Notes under the pieces: generated by a model
The model's database searches: none
What the model was told of the DNA's origin: nothing
The model's input: the letters and a program-made list of their open reading frames with translations, nothing else
Shown here: positions 35,028 through 48,000 of the stretch, piece after piece
Numbering within the stretch: the stretch's first letter is position 1
How the letters are laid out: each line of letters opens with the position of its first letter
Origin: Mucor racemosus
Lineage: Eukaryota > Mucoromycota > Mucoromycetes > Mucorales > Mucoraceae
Length of the DNA: 64,000 nucleotides
Assembly: GCA_027405735.1 (NCBI GenBank)
Contig: JAPEHQ010000003.1
Span: 1,860,001-1,924,000 of the forward strand
Reading direction: 5' to 3'
Made by a program: the position numbers and the translations under genes

Positions 35028-38000
35028 ATGAATAATAACCCTATGCTTTTAAATATGAAGATGGGTTCTATCAATTGTCGAACCTTCCCTAAACTAAACA
35101 ATCCAACACTCACTGACGATTTCGTCAGACACTTAAGAAACGAAAAGTTTAATATACTATTATGTCAAGAAACACACATTCCTTCAGACCAATTTGATGA
35201 ACTTACTACTTCTATGCACCACAAATTTTTATGCCATGAGTCCCTCTGGACGCATTATTGCGCAATTATCAACTTCAACCCATCCATTTCAATGGTCAAG
35301 GTTCATGAATCCGTTGATGGACGTTTGTTACTTGCAAAATTCTCACTCGTTGATAATTCCATACCACCATTTTACATTCTCAATTTATATGCACCTGCGG
35401 AACACAACGTCCGTAGCAAAAACACATTCTTTACCAATATGATTAATATGATTCTATCCTTAACTGACTTCGAGTCTATAGTATCGTCTATGATCGTTGC
35501 TGGAGACTTCAACTACTCATTCGACAACAGTAGTGAGCATTTCTCCGTAACTAATCCATGCACTAACCTCCTCCAATTCATACAAACTTACCTCCATGAT
35601 TGTTTTAACGTTTCTGGAGAATCCTTTTATGACATAACGTTTAAAAGAGGAACTGATATGTCCACAATTGATTATGTTTTTGCTGGATCCAACTTACACT
35701 CAAATATCAATGACACCCATCTTGCTTTTATAAAGACAGCATGGACAGATCATGCGCTCCTTTCATTTACATACACTGTTGGTGCTTCCCATATCGGTAA
35801 AGGTACCTGGAGAGCTGACCCTCACCTTGCTACCAACCCGGTATATGTTCGAAAACTCAACCAAGAATTGGACAACTATATACTACACAAATTAACTACT
35901 TCAATTTCAGTTCAGGAACAGTGGGATTACATAAAAAATATGGTAAAAAAAGTTACTCAAAATTTTTGCCGTATCCGTGCTGTTAAACAAAAGCAAATAA
36001 TGCGGGAACTCCAAAGTGATCGAAATAGTATTTTACGTCGATATCGTCATGATACTCATGTTTTGCAGACACTCTTACCCGAGGTTGAATCCCAAATTGC
36101 TAAGATACAGCAAGAACGAGCCGAAACTTCTAGGCTTAGAGCAGGGAAGAAATGGCTCGAATTTAACGAGAAATCAGCTGGATATTTGGCTCGTACCATA
36201 GCAAGCAGAAATTCATCCAGAAACTTTAAGAAGATCATACATCCTGTCACTGGAGTCAACTGTGAAGACACTGAATCCAAGTTGGCAGCTATTAATACAT
36301 TCTACTCAGATCTTTATACCGCCAAACGTATTGATGTAAATTGCTTGGATGACATGTTGGGTCATATTCACAAGCAACTCTCCATCAGCGAAGCTCAGTC
36401 CATTCTTCATGAAATTACTTATGATGATATCCTGGAAGGATCTAAACGGTGCCCTCGCAAGAGTAGCCCCGGCTTAGACGGTCTACCATATGAAATTCTT
36501 CATCTGGTGATTGCCCATCCGCGATGTCGATCTATTGCCACTGCTGTCTACAACGAAGCCATTCAATTTGCGAGATTTCCCCAATCTTGGCAACAAGCTT
36601 GCATTGCGTTGATCCCAAAAAAGGGTGATCTGACTGATCTGGCTAATTGGCGGCCCATCTCCCTTATCAACACAGATTGTAAGGTCTTTACCAGAATGCT
36701 AAATTCTCGTATCGTTCCTCTCGCGTCGAAGTTGATAACTGAGTTCCAGGCTGGGTTCATGCGTAATAGATTTATTGGTGATCACGGATTAACCAACAAA
36801 CTAATCCTTGAAGATGCACAGAAAACCGGTGCAGATGGCGTGGAATACGTAGGCGTAATACTAGATCAGACCAAAGCTTACGACTTAATTCATCCCACCT
36901 ATCTGGTCAAAGTTCTCGAGAAATTTGGGTTTCCAACCGCTTTTGTCCATTGCATTCAAAATCTATTTTTTAATAATCAAATCTTTGTCAATATGAACGG
37001 TTTCCTGTCTCCAGCTGTTTCTCAGAAACGTGGATTGCGGCAGGGGGATTCGATCTCACCCTTATTATTCAATTTCGCCATAGAACCATTTCTGCAATCT
37101 ATCTTGGCTCATCAGGATATTAGTGGCTATTCATTACAACACGGTCATACTACCTTTACCAAAGGGCTGAACTACATCGCCCCCAACCGTCCTGTTAAAC
37201 TCCTAGCTTATGCGGACGATGTGCTGTTATACATAAACTCTGTTAGTGAATTTCACGCCTTACAAGATTGCCTAAAGACATACAACAAAGCTTCTAATTC
37301 CTTAATCAACTACAATAAGTCCGTTGCGTTCCCCCTTTCTGGCTCTGCCCTCACCTCTTACAAAGGTGTTCGCCTTCAGAACTATATTGTCCGCAATCAG
37401 AGAATGCGTTGGTTTGATTCCAATTCTACCGGCTATTTACCATATCTAGGATTTCCTATTTGGTTCACTATCCAACAACGAGAAGCCTTCACAAATGAGA
37501 TGTTAACCCACATTGATTCTGTTATCGCTCCACATTCACAACGTAACATATCTATATATGCAAGATCTCGTATCGCCAACGTGCTGGTTCTCACAAAACT
37601 TTGGCATGTATTGCGTATAGTCCCGTTTACCAAAGTTTTTTTCAATCAAGTTCGCACACGGGTACACCGGTTTATCTATGGCAAAATGTTTCCCAAAATG
37701 CGAAGCAGTATATTCTATATACCTAAAGCAAAGGGAGGCCTTGGTTTACTAGAGGCTGAAATCCAACAATATGTCTTTCAATTCCGATATATTAAGGCCA
37801 TTATCAATACATATATCTCTGTTCCTACTGTAGTCCCTTCATTCCTTGCTCATCTAATCTCTGATTCCCTTGAAATTACATATGCAGCTCCCTCGCCAGC
37901 ACTGCCACTACTATTTGCTGGTTGGAGATTTCCCAAACGTCCACTGGTATTGTCATCCGTCTTTCCCTTGCTCTTCAAGGCCTTCGATGCTTGTTTCCCA

Positions 38001-39651
38001 AATAGGCTACCTGCTACACTCTGGCCACAGATTCCACCAGCAGCAGCGTGTTTATCATTACCCATCCAAGAGACGCTGTATCCCAACGTTGCCCACCCGG
38101 GTTTGGCATTCAAGTTCTCCAAGAACCTCCTTACACTGAAAGTCTCAGATTTTTTCTATTTCGACCCAGTAGACCAACTCCTTCACTTTCGCTTTCCTGC
38201 TGATTGCTCGTATCCAGGCCTGCTCAGGAGAATCCAAAAAGCGGTTAATGATTGCCGACTCTTGGCGCATAAATACTTTGCCTTTCATTTGGGACTTTTG
38301 CCCTACTCCACACTTTCCCCGGAGGACATACATCAGTCCAGATCACTCATCAATTGCTCTCCCGTCACCATTGAGCCATTTATCACAAAGCTACTCACAA
38401 TCCAAGAGACATTTCTTTCATTAGCACCAAACATCAGTATCCGTAAGCATATTATACGTAATAAGGGCCGTATTGATAATGGTCGCTTCTACAATCCGAA
38501 CATCCTCGCCTCTGGTTGGGTTCAATTTATACAAAACCCAATGCACCCTCCTGCTCGAAATCTTTGGTACCGACTGTGCTGAACTAGGATACTATTTCCC
38601 CACATAAGAAATTAAATGTTATCTCACATAAAACCATGCTCTAATATTTCAATAGAGATAACATGAATTTAACAGTAAATACAGAAAGTATTAGTAATTT
38701 AACATATAAATAAAATAGACCGAATCATAAACAAAGCAAATTGATTCATAAAATAAGCTGAAGAAACACATAGATCAAAGTAAGGATTGCTCTATGCGGA
38801 TCATTAACAAATATGCCAAAAACGGGCATTAAAAGACCGCCTTGATTATGTAAATCAAGAAGCTCAATATAAACTTTAAAATCACAAACAAACTAATTGA
38901 TTTACCAAAAAGAATAAACATATGGATATTGCATGAAGACAATGGAATCATGCTTCAATCATTTAATAAGTAGCATGATGATATATGTATGGAATGCAGC
39001 ATTGTCTGATTCGCATGTTAAACATCACGGTTTGACAGAAGTCCTAAGTTGGTAATTCGGTTATTCCTAATTCTGATAGATCACTGACAGTTACGGTGCA
39101 ACTCCCAGATATAACAAAAGCACAACTAATATAAATAGAGTAGAAATATAGACCTATTGCACACTATCTATTTTTTGAATAAAGAAGGATTTAAACTGTA
39201 TCTTTTTTCAAAGCTTTTATTTTACATTTTACTGCACCGACTACTACAACAAAAACTATCGAACAAGTCTACATTAGCCATGATCCCCGGTATTGTTGAT
39301 TCTGACCGTTGTATTTTTTGTAATCAGATCGAAACAGCTGAACATCTCCTGTTCTCATGTCCACATAAGAAAGACATCTGGATTAATATCCTTCCTACTT
39401 ACCTCAGCAATTTTTCGTCCTTTTCTATCCATAGCGTATTCAAACATATGTCTCAGTTAACTCTAGATTCATTCCTGTTCCGCCCCTCCGTCCCCCTAAT
39501 TACAACTATCGACCTTTTAGCCACCACAATGTATCAGATTTGGAAAGCTCATTGGCGCCAACATTTTGATTCCATTCCCTTTCATCCGATGCGAGTGATT
39601 CCTTTGATCCACAAGGACCTCCAGATTCTCAACAAACACTACCGTATTTAA
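35028..39651 (+). pseudogene. LINE ORF2, endonuclease-reverse transcriptase, split by a 660-bp insertion
   Basis: Coding parts are 35028-38575 and 39243-39651; with the insertion and one copy of its duplication left out they are in one frame, 1318 residues. The N-terminal apurinic-endonuclease-like domain (about residues 8-240) has INCRTF, CQETH, AGDFN and WTDHALLSF. The reverse transcriptase (about 470-760) has SSPGLDGLP, IPKKGDLTDLANWRPISL, RGLRQGDSISPLLFN and YADD at 728-731. The C-terminal zf-RVT knuckle (CX2CX7HX4C, about 1206-1222) follows the insertion site, which falls in the LWYRLL motif. As it stands the protein stops at 38582 (after LWYRLC) and lacks the knuckle. An upstream in-frame extension to 34833 overlaps ORF1 and is probably not translated. 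Apart from the insertion no stops are seen. Confidence 0.9.
38576..39235. mobile_element. 660-bp insertion in LINE ORF2, LTR-like
   Basis: Flanked by the direct repeat ACCGACT (38569-38575 and 39236-39242). The termini are GTGCTGAAC... and ...TTTTACTGC (or GCAC, depending on how the duplication is cut; it could be 5-7 bp). There is no coding capacity. A TATAAATAG box near 39132 and an AATAAAG signal near 39179 would suit a solo LTR, but the TG/CA ends are one base out of register with the duplication, so the class is unsettled. An older relative lies at 13612-13800. Confidence 0.75.
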
Positions 39652-39808
39652 TTAACCCTCATTCGTTATCATTTTGAGTTGTCCCTGCCCCGCACACACC
39701 TCAATCCCTCATCGATGAGTTTTATTTTTTTTAAAACAAAACCCCGCTTTTAATAAAAAAATACAACCTTTCATCCATAAAAAAAAAAAAAAAAAGAAAT
39801 AATCAAAA

Positions 39809-40875
39809 ACACAAAATTGGTTCGTGGCTCATGAACTGCAAAGTAAGTTGAAATAGTTTATTAAATAGTCTTTGTACAGTTTTAAATTCTGCATCCAGCT
39901 AAGTAAAATTCAAACAAATGTTTCACATTAAATTTTGCACAAAATGCCATTGAAATTTTGGACGTTTTTTGAAGGTACGCATCACTTTTTATAAACATAT
40001 TTTAAAAATAAGTAATGGAAAGGATGTACAAAAAAATTATCTATCGATCGAGCTATTGTTAAACCTTTTAGCTGCATTTGTTGTAGAGAAAACAAGATTT
40101 TTGTGAATTTTTTTTCAAATTCAGAATTTCGGACGAGGGTATACAAGGGAAAATTGGGAGGTAGAAGCGAAAGCATCTCTTTGCACACATTTTTGGGGAT
40201 ATCTCCACCAAAAATTTGTGTTTTGAAAAAAACTAAATTGGGTCCGAGAGAGCTCAACGGGGCCAACGACATGAATGTTAGAAAAAGGCCACTCAATTTA
40301 ACAAATATTTTAAATTCTACTACAAAAATGTCAAAAAAAAATGAAAAAAAATAAAAGTGCTCAAAAACTTTTTATACAAAAATATGTTATAAAGTGCTTA
40401 AAAACAAGTAAGTTTTATTATTAAAAAATGTTCATATAGCTTAATTTTTTGCAGAGATATGAGGGCTCAAAGATTTCGCTTTTAACAGTGAATAAGCAAT
40501 AAAAATCTGAAACATTAGCATTGAAAAATTAATACCAACTGCAAAAAATAGGATATTTTTAAATACTCTTTTTTAGATTAAAAGTAAACATCTCAGGTAC
40601 ATTGTGGTATAATTTGTTTTGGTGTTATTTAGTGAAAAAAAAAAGTAGAGCAGGAATGAAAAGTGGGGCCCAGTTTTCAAGTTAAAAAGCAGTGAATTTT
40701 ACCTGTTTTTGAGTTTTTCGTGAGATATAAAATAAATTTGGGAACAAGTATCATAATGCGACCAATTAATATCTGTTTAGCAGTGTCTAAGGTATATCCT
40801 AAAAATGTTTTGTATGTGGTTAGTTAAAGAAAAAAGAGTACGCTTCGATTTGAAGTTTGAACACTATGAAACTTT
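39809..40875 (+). repeat. Repeat family A, copy 3, right part
   Basis: Continuation of the A repeat after the LINE, including the CATGAACTGCAAAGTAAGTTG block and the conserved internal frame (40103-40354). Confidence 0.8.
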
Positions 40876-41164
40876 AATTTTCTTGAAAATTCAAATTTAT
40901 GCATTGTAAGGATAATAAATCGATGTCTATGTATCGTATATATGACTTACAAGCCTATTATGCAGTATTACTTGAAAAAATTACATGTCTCAAATATTTT
41001 TTTGAAAAAGTTGATTTATTTTAGCAATGGTAGAAAATATTATAATTATACCGGGCATTGGGAACATGGATACGTTATGATTTTATGAGTGTGCATATTT
41101 TATATAATAGCTAATTTTATCACACGGAAGAATGAATACAGACACATGTTATGTAGCTGGACAT
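40876..41164. other. Intergenic, no gene recognised
   Basis: AT-rich spacer between the A repeat and the 3' end of the zinc-finger gene. Confidence 0.5.
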
Positions 41165-41773
41165 TTAAGGGGATTCTTCTTTTCCTTTGAAGAGTTTTTG
41201 AAACATATCAGCAAGCTCATTCAATTTCTGATAAATATCATTCATATCACGCTTGGGCTGAACTTTATCCTTCTGTCTGTCTTCAGTTTCAGTCATCTCT
41301 TCGTCTTCATCACCTTCAGTCTCTTCTTCCTCTTCGTCATCAGCCCCTATTTCTGTCTTACGAGCGTCAATTCTTGCCTTTGTTAAAGCAGCATTTCGGT
41401 CAATATTTGTAACTTCACCACCTTTGATTTCGCCATTCTTGTTCTTGGTTGGGTCAACATTTTCTGGATGATGAGTAGCATTAACATGGTCAGAAAGCTC
41501 TTTAAGACCTGCTTCTGGACAGTGGAACCAACATGATGAGCAGGCATAGTGGCTGACATCATATTCTTCAGAAGAAGAAGGATTATTATTATATTCATAA
41601 AGGGCATCTTGGGGTCGTTTATGGCCAACAGAACGAATGGGAAGCCTGTAGCCATGAATAGCTTCAACATGATTAATAACCTGTCTTCCTTTGCCAAGAA
41701 TATTACCGCAAATATAACAAGGATAGGTAAATGTAAGAACTTCTTTGTTTGATTGCTTTTTCTTTGAAACCAT
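41165..41773 (-). CDS. Small C2H2 zinc-finger protein with acidic tail
   Basis: A single-exon 202-residue frame from ATG at 41773. Residues about 19-41 form a C2H2 finger (CX2CX12HX4H: CYICGNILGK...HVEAIH) and about 77-102 a second, longer one (CX2CX14HX4H: CSSCWFHCPE...HVNATH). A Lys-rich stretch, an acidic run (DDEEEEETEGDEDEE) and a C-terminal helical segment (MNDIYQKLNELADMFQKLF) that could dimerise follow. The N-terminus MVSKKKQSNK is basic. Likely nuclear, nucleic-acid or protein binding; the specific role is not recognised. It is divergent from NUP85. Confidence 0.75.
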   Translation of the reverse strand: MVSKKKQSNKEVLTFTYPCYICGNILGKGRQVINHVEAIHGYRLPIRSVGHKRPQDALYEYNNNPSSSEEYDVSHYACSSCWFHCPEAGLKELSDHVNATHHPENVDPTKNKNGEIKGGEVTNIDRNAALTKARIDARKTEIGADDEEEEETEGDEDEEMTETEDRQKDKVQPKRDMNDIYQKLNELADMFQKLFKGKEESP

Positions 41774-42137
41774 TTTGATTTTGAATATAAATTAATAAAA
41801 GAAAAAGAATGGAAAAGATGAATTGCTTTGAACTCGAAATATATCCATGGGAAGCTTATATTTCGTCATCTTTTGTTAACCTTTATTTATCACATTATTC
41901 TCTATGTCTTGAGTCTCTATTCTTTGAATTTGATTTATTGATTCAACTACGAAATGGCAGTTGGGGGGGGGTGTACAATAATGCAACTGAATTGGGTGGC
42001 TCTGAGCGATTATGAGCAACATTTAGTTTATTAAACCCCAGCGTGTCTTGTTTCTTTAAAACTTTTGCTAATTTCGTTCTTAAAAGCCCTCCTTGTTCTT
42101 TGTCAAACGCACTTAATACATAATATACAATAACATC
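41774..42137. promoter_or_regulatory. Divergent promoter region, zinc-finger gene / NUP85
   Basis: 364 bp between two divergent start codons. It contains a GGGGGGGG run at about 41965-41972 inside a short frame with no features. The promoter role is inferred from position only. Confidence 0.4.
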
Positions 42138-44373
42138 ATGACTCGACAACAATATATAAAAAATGTTTGCCAATCTAATTTACAAGATGATCTTAATTTA
42201 CACAAATCTCGTGCGATGGTACATATAAATTATTATTTTGACCCAAAAGAAAATACTAAAATTATGTTGTATTTAGTTATACAACCAATCCTATTTAATT
42301 TTCCAGAAACTACATCAACAGTAAGACTTAATATTCTTATTTAATGGATTTTCAATTAATACCCTAAAACAATAGTGCATATCCAATAACAGTAAATAAA
42401 GCAGCCGAAGAGTATGGAGACGCTTTACAAGGACAAATAGAGCTGGTCGAGCAGGTAAATAACGAAAGAACATGCGCTTTATATCAAAATTAAGCTAATT
42501 TAATCTAGTATTATCATGAACTTCCATTATATAAAGAACGTGAGGTGTTTTTACAATTATCAGCCATATGGCAATTATGTCAAATCGTATATTTTAGCGA
42601 CCAGAAAGATGACATTAAGGCATTGATGAAGTGGTACAATCAAATCAATACATGTATGCATTTATGATTTCAACTATTTGATGGACATTATAATTCACAT
42701 ATACTTTCCTTTTTTTTTTTTTTTTTAGCTTTATTCTTTGAATACAACAAGCAATCTATATACTTTCATCCTGAAGGAGCATTCAACCATCCCAATTTTT
42801 GGCCTTACGCTATTCGCATAGCCACTTTGGGTTATATTGATCAACTTGCAGCGCTTGTAAAATATGTTTTACTTGACGTTTCTTTATCAGGAAATAACGA
42901 TATATTGCCTTATATCATACAATTATATGATATTACCACTAACATGCCACTTGATACAAAAAAATTGCAAGAAGCTATTAGCAATTTGAATTCCACTCAA
43001 TGGTTGCATCATAAAAGCAAATATCATGCGGATCAAATACATGCTGTAATGTCAATTTTGTTGGGCGATGAATCTATTACCATTCGGCATACACAAGAGG
43101 ATATTCATGCTTACATTTGTTGTAGATATTATCGACCTACTGTTGGATCTTTTGTGGAATTTTCTAATAGAAATTTATCCATATTATCAAATTATGCATC
43201 AACTTCACCATCACCAAACATATTACGATCTATTATTGCAGGCGATATCTATAAGGCTATTGAAGAAAGCATTCATTATGATTGGTGGCTACTTGCACAT
43301 TTGACAGATTTACTGACCATGAACCATATGATTGATCGAGATATTCAGGTCCCAGCTGGTAAAGATCTCGTTTCTTTACCCGTGAAATCAAATTTTATAC
43401 TATTTTATGCATCTTTTCTAAAAAATCGGTTTGGTTTATGGAGGCAAGCATATAGTTATATGCTTGAATGTGGTGATTTCGGAAAAGAGGCTGTACTCGA
43501 GGTGAATAATTTTATATTTTATAAGGAATATTTGAATACTAAAACGTTTGTTGCATCAAAAAATCAGCATCTAAAAAATATGGATTTAAATGTGGAAAAT
43601 AATGTGTTGCTAGAAATTGTAGAGTTTTGTAATGATCATTCATTAGAATCAACAGGACTTGAATTGTACAAGGTAAGGAGTAAAACAACCCTAAAAAAAT
43701 AAGAGTGAAAATACAGTTCAATTGAATTCATGAAATTCTCATAGAGAAAAGCAACAATGTGTATGGAAACAAGTGATTTCAAAAATGCATTATATTACTA
43801 TGAAAAATCAAAACAAGGTCAATGCATTGATACAGTATTCAGTGAAATTATCTGGCATTTTGCAATGACAGGAAACTGGATTGATCTTGCATCTTTTGGC
43901 CCTACAAACTATGATGGAACATTCTATACCATTTATAAACATTTACAAAATCTCCATCATCACATTAAAAACAAAGATTTAGAAGGTGCAACAGATGAAT
44001 TCAGAGTGCTCATCAATATTGACTCCATGCCAGATGATATCATTCCAATTGTTATATGGGAAGGATTAGTACTTGTCAAAGGTAATTTGATATTATATTT
44101 CACAAGTACACCATTTAATGAATTCAAGTAGATCCTGGTATGCCATTTCTTACAAGATCAGATGTGCTACTCGTAAAATCCAAATGGCAAAAATTAAACA
44201 AGCATGCGACAACCCAAAACTTCCGGTTATTGTACCATTACAACAAAAAAGACAAATCAATAATACCTGAAAGAGAAGATGAACTTGAAATTATATTGAG
44301 ATACCAAAAGCAAGAATTTCTCGATACAACTGGTCTCTGTTTCTCAAGAACTCTTGACAAGATTAACAATTAG
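42138..44373 (+). CDS. NUP85: Nucleoporin Nup85
   Basis: Nup85 is a scaffold subunit of the Y-shaped (Nup84/Nup107) nuclear pore complex. Exons: 42138-42320, 42376-42454, 42509-42653, 42729-43672, 43745-44081, 44132-44373; about 642 residues, as in the family. Recognisable parts: an N-terminal strand-rich piece with LFNFPETTS, then the helical domain with AAEEYGDALQGQIELVEQYY, FWPYAIRIATLG, ILLGDE, IIAGDIYKAIEES, WWLLAHLTDLL, FYASFL...GLWRQAYSYMLECG and LEIVEFCNDHSLESTGLELYK. Exons 2 to 6 join cleanly. The exon 1/exon 2 join at the obvious GT and AG sites is off by one base and would run into TAA; skipping the T at 42376 restores the frame (…TST-AYPITVNK). This may be a sequencing indel, an unusual site or a real lesion. 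Confidence 0.85.
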
Positions 44374-45004
44374 GCAGTATTTCAACCTTTCCTTCCTGAT
44401 TTTTAAACTTAACATTTTAAAATAATATTAAATGCAGGTATAAATAAAAATGGGCAATTACTCAGAGCATGTTATTCATAAAAACCCATCGATTTGAGCT
44501 ACCAGCAGCAATCTACAGCAATATTATATTTCTTGTAGAAAGCTCATTACCTTCGTTATTAAAATAGAAAGTACTCTCTGCTCTTTCATATGTTCGTAAA
44601 AATTTTAAACTGTTGAGATAGCATATAAAAATATCGGCGTTAAAATATATTGGGACTATATCCCTTTCTTCAACTGTTTATATCAATGATGAAGAGAATG
44701 CTACTTTGTAAATATTTATATTATGAGTTTATTAATATTGATTAAAAACCATTGAATTGGCTCGCTAACGTGCGTGAATATTTATATGGTAAATTTCTAT
44801 TAAAAATATTAGAGGTCTATTTAGAGTGAACATGGCATAAGATAAAAATAATGGCAGTAGAAATACAGATATATATATATATATATATATATAATATAAC
44901 GGGAAAGAAGGGGATAGGAGAGGTTTGTGTGAGTTGATGCTTATAGATGGGTATCATATTTATATCATAAAATGGATAATCAGGTATTTACATGTGCATT
45001 TTTT
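44374..45004. other. Convergent 3' flanks with AT microsatellite
   Basis: Spacer between the stops of NUP85 and the MHYT gene. An (AT)n tract of about 24 bp lies at 44869-44892. Confidence 0.55.
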
Positions 45005-48000
45005 CTAATTCATATTACTATGAATAGTTTCTTCAACAATAGGTGAAATCCACCAATATCTATCTTGTGTTGTAAGTACTGTTAAAGGTGCGGCTTGTAA
45101 TGCTTGAATATTACGAGTACTAGTTGCAGTTTTTACTGTACCATCTTGTAAAGGTGATATGATGTCAAATGTAGCATTATTCAATAAGGCATTTGTTAAT
45201 TTGAAACGATTTCTCCTTGCCCTGGGAGGAGGTGGAAGTGAGAATGGATCATTAACTTCGGTAGTTACAGGTGAATCTTGTTCTGATGTTGTTGCAGTCT
45301 CTAATCTTTCCTTGAATGTGTCCATTTGAATAGAAATATCATCCTCACCACCACTACTATATACAAGACGTTTACCATCGTAATTGGTTTGTTGGCGGTA
45401 CATTTGTTGCTGCATTAGATAAGTAGGGGCAGCAACTGCTTGATTGCTTGCTTTATAAATTGCAGCTGCTTGATCTGTAATAAATCCACAAAGAGATTTG
45501 TAAACAGCTAAGGGTATGCATTTCATGGGTTCAGAAAATGTGTGATTAACAGCTGCTATTGCACCTTGTGTATTAACAAAGGATTTGAATAAAATCAATT
45601 GGCAAGGTCCAGTAGATAATGAAAAAGGAGGCAAATCTAAAATGGTAGCGTGTAATTTAGAGCCTTGATAGAGAGCACGACTGTAAGATGTAGATTCAAG
45701 TAAATGTTTTGCAGCATTTTCAATACCACGAATAAATTGCTCTTTAGGTAATTTGGTTTTTAAATCTTCAGGTTCCTTGGCTTGATAAGCTAGTAGTGTT
45801 TGTGTCAAATTAGCCATATCAAATAATGAGTAGCCTTGCAATTTACGAAGAAATTCTACTTGATCAGCTTCAAGATGAGTAGGATATTCTAAACTTTGAT
45901 CGATAGTCAACTGAACAAGTGGAAAAGAAAATCGCTTTGCTTTATCTACTAGAATTTGCATATTGGTGAGCTCTTTTGTCTCATCGATCAATGCAAAGGC
46001 ACCAACAAACACAGAACTCTTGGTAGATGCTTTGAAGATAGTTGGATTAGGTGCAGGTTCAACAGTAGAAGGTACCCAATCATGTTGAGTCAAGGCACAG
46101 ATTGAGTCGCACATTTGTTGCATATCAGCAAAATGATTTCGCATGTATTCATTTGGAATCCGTAACTTAGTACCCATGGTTTTAGCAATAAATATAGGTT
46201 CGGCGAAACGGTAGCCTTGTGAGAGTAAACGATCGACGTCTTTCTCATAAACAAGCTTACGAACCATAAAAATGTGTTTGTCTTCACCATCGGAATCTTC
46301 TACAGATAAACGATCATTGACAGATTTAACATCTTCTTGATGAGATGTTTCATCTGAAGATGAGAGATGTCCATTATTAATTACTATTGTAGTTCCACCA
46401 GAAGAACGTTTACCGCTAACGCTTTCGATTACTGTTTCTTCGTCATCCGCTGTTGATTTCTTCTTTTGATGGCCCCATTTGTAAGTTTTCTTGGCTTTTT
46501 TGGCTTTACTTGTGCCACTAGCGGCACTTTTACGACGACAATCATCTTCATCATCTTCAGACTGTAAATTATGTTGAAGTTGGTGAAATGACATTTCAGT
46601 ATCAGTCAAAGGTTGGCCGGTTGAATTCAACACCACTTTCTTGGACCAACTGGAACCGGAAGAGGTTCTGAAAAGTTGGGAACTCTTTGCAAATTTATGA
46701 GTTGATTTTGATATTGTATTAGTTGTAACGACAATATCACTAAGAATACCAATGTCACCGTAATTATCAAATCGAAGTTCATCTCTTAATTCACGACAAC
46801 TTTCCAAGAATTGATTTTCAATTACATCGAATGCCTCGATCGTAGAAGTTGCTGATAAACCAGATGGACGTTTATCTCCGCTGGATCGAAGCGATGCTTT
46901 ATGTACCGCTGTCTCAAACAAACGAATAAATAAAGGATGGCTTGTAGAGAATTCTTGTTTTGATTCCTATCATGTAAAGATTTGATGGTTTCAATTAAAG
47001 AGTGATTCAGGGATATCGAATAAAGTTTCTTACATTCAATTCTAAATTATGTACAATTTCAGTCATTGGCAATGTACCATCAACTTTTACTAATATGCGG
47101 CCAATTGGATCGAAAATGACTGAATCTAGAATTAATCTTTTGTTGGTGTTTTTTGTATACATTGGTAACTTTTGCATTCCTGCTTTGATACTAATGTATA
47201 ATAAACCAATGCATGCTGAGACGATAACAGCTGAAATTATGCCAATAAGAGCTGGTGTTTGTAGTTTTGGAACAGGTATTGGGCCATGAATATTCGGCCT
47301 GTAGAACTCCGTGCCTACCAACGCTGTGTAATGCATACCTAAAAAGATAGATATTAGTCATTGCTGACAAGAATATTCCAATTGAGGCGTAAATTTGAAA
47401 ATTTACCACAAACGGCCAAAGCCATCAAGCAAGCACAACCCAAACGTTTGTACCATAAATTCATCCATTTTTCCCTTAATTTAAAGAAAATATATAAAGC
47501 GATGGTAACAGCAACACAAGCTATTACAATTGCACCAATAAGGTAACCTGTTTTATAGACTAGTACAAAATAATCAATAGCAAATTGGCCTAGAAATCGG
47601 TTAATGTTTATTGCGCGCACATTTATAAGAAATGATAAATTACCCATATAATGCATACACACGATGCCCAGCTATTAAAAAGATGTTAATATAACGTTTA
47701 CAATATAAAAAAAATAGTTTACTTACACCAGCAAATATTCCGCTTGGTATAATTCGAGATAATTTTGCATCTTCAGTTATACCAACAAATGCAAATGCTA
47801 AAAACATACATGCAATTGCGACTACTAAACTGGCAAAAGTATAACCAGCTTTGTAAGACAATTGATAAGGCTCGTCTTTAAGAATTAATGTCATACTGTT
47901 GTTGCCTATGAAGTGCATCGACCAAATGCTAACAGCACCCATTACAAATGCAGCAGCTGCTAATAAGAACCTAAATGTTTAGGTTGTCAACTTTTTTGGT

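Larger units (their letters stand above)
33499..39794 (+). mobile_element. Non-LTR retrotransposon (LINE) with 14-bp target duplication
   Basis: Direct repeats AGAAATAATCAAAA at 33485-33498 and 39795-39808 bracket an element of about 6.3 kb with ORF1, ORF2 and a terminal A run (39779-39795). It inserted into an A repeat. The 5' junction lies only one base before the ORF1 ATG, so there is no 5' UTR. A 660-bp insertion (38576-39235) splits ORF2. The endonuclease-RT-zinc-knuckle order without RNase H resembles L1/Tx1-type elements. Confidence 0.93.

Noticed and set aside
33680..38333. Many open frames antisense to the LINE and to GCP3, MHYT and Tc1 genes
   Set aside because: They are shadows of well-supported genes on the other strand and carry no motifs.
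39157..39651. Independent 164-residue zinc-finger gene
   Set aside because: From 39243 on it is the C-terminal part of the LINE ORF2, in frame once the 660-bp insertion is left out; the first 29 codons belong to the insertion.
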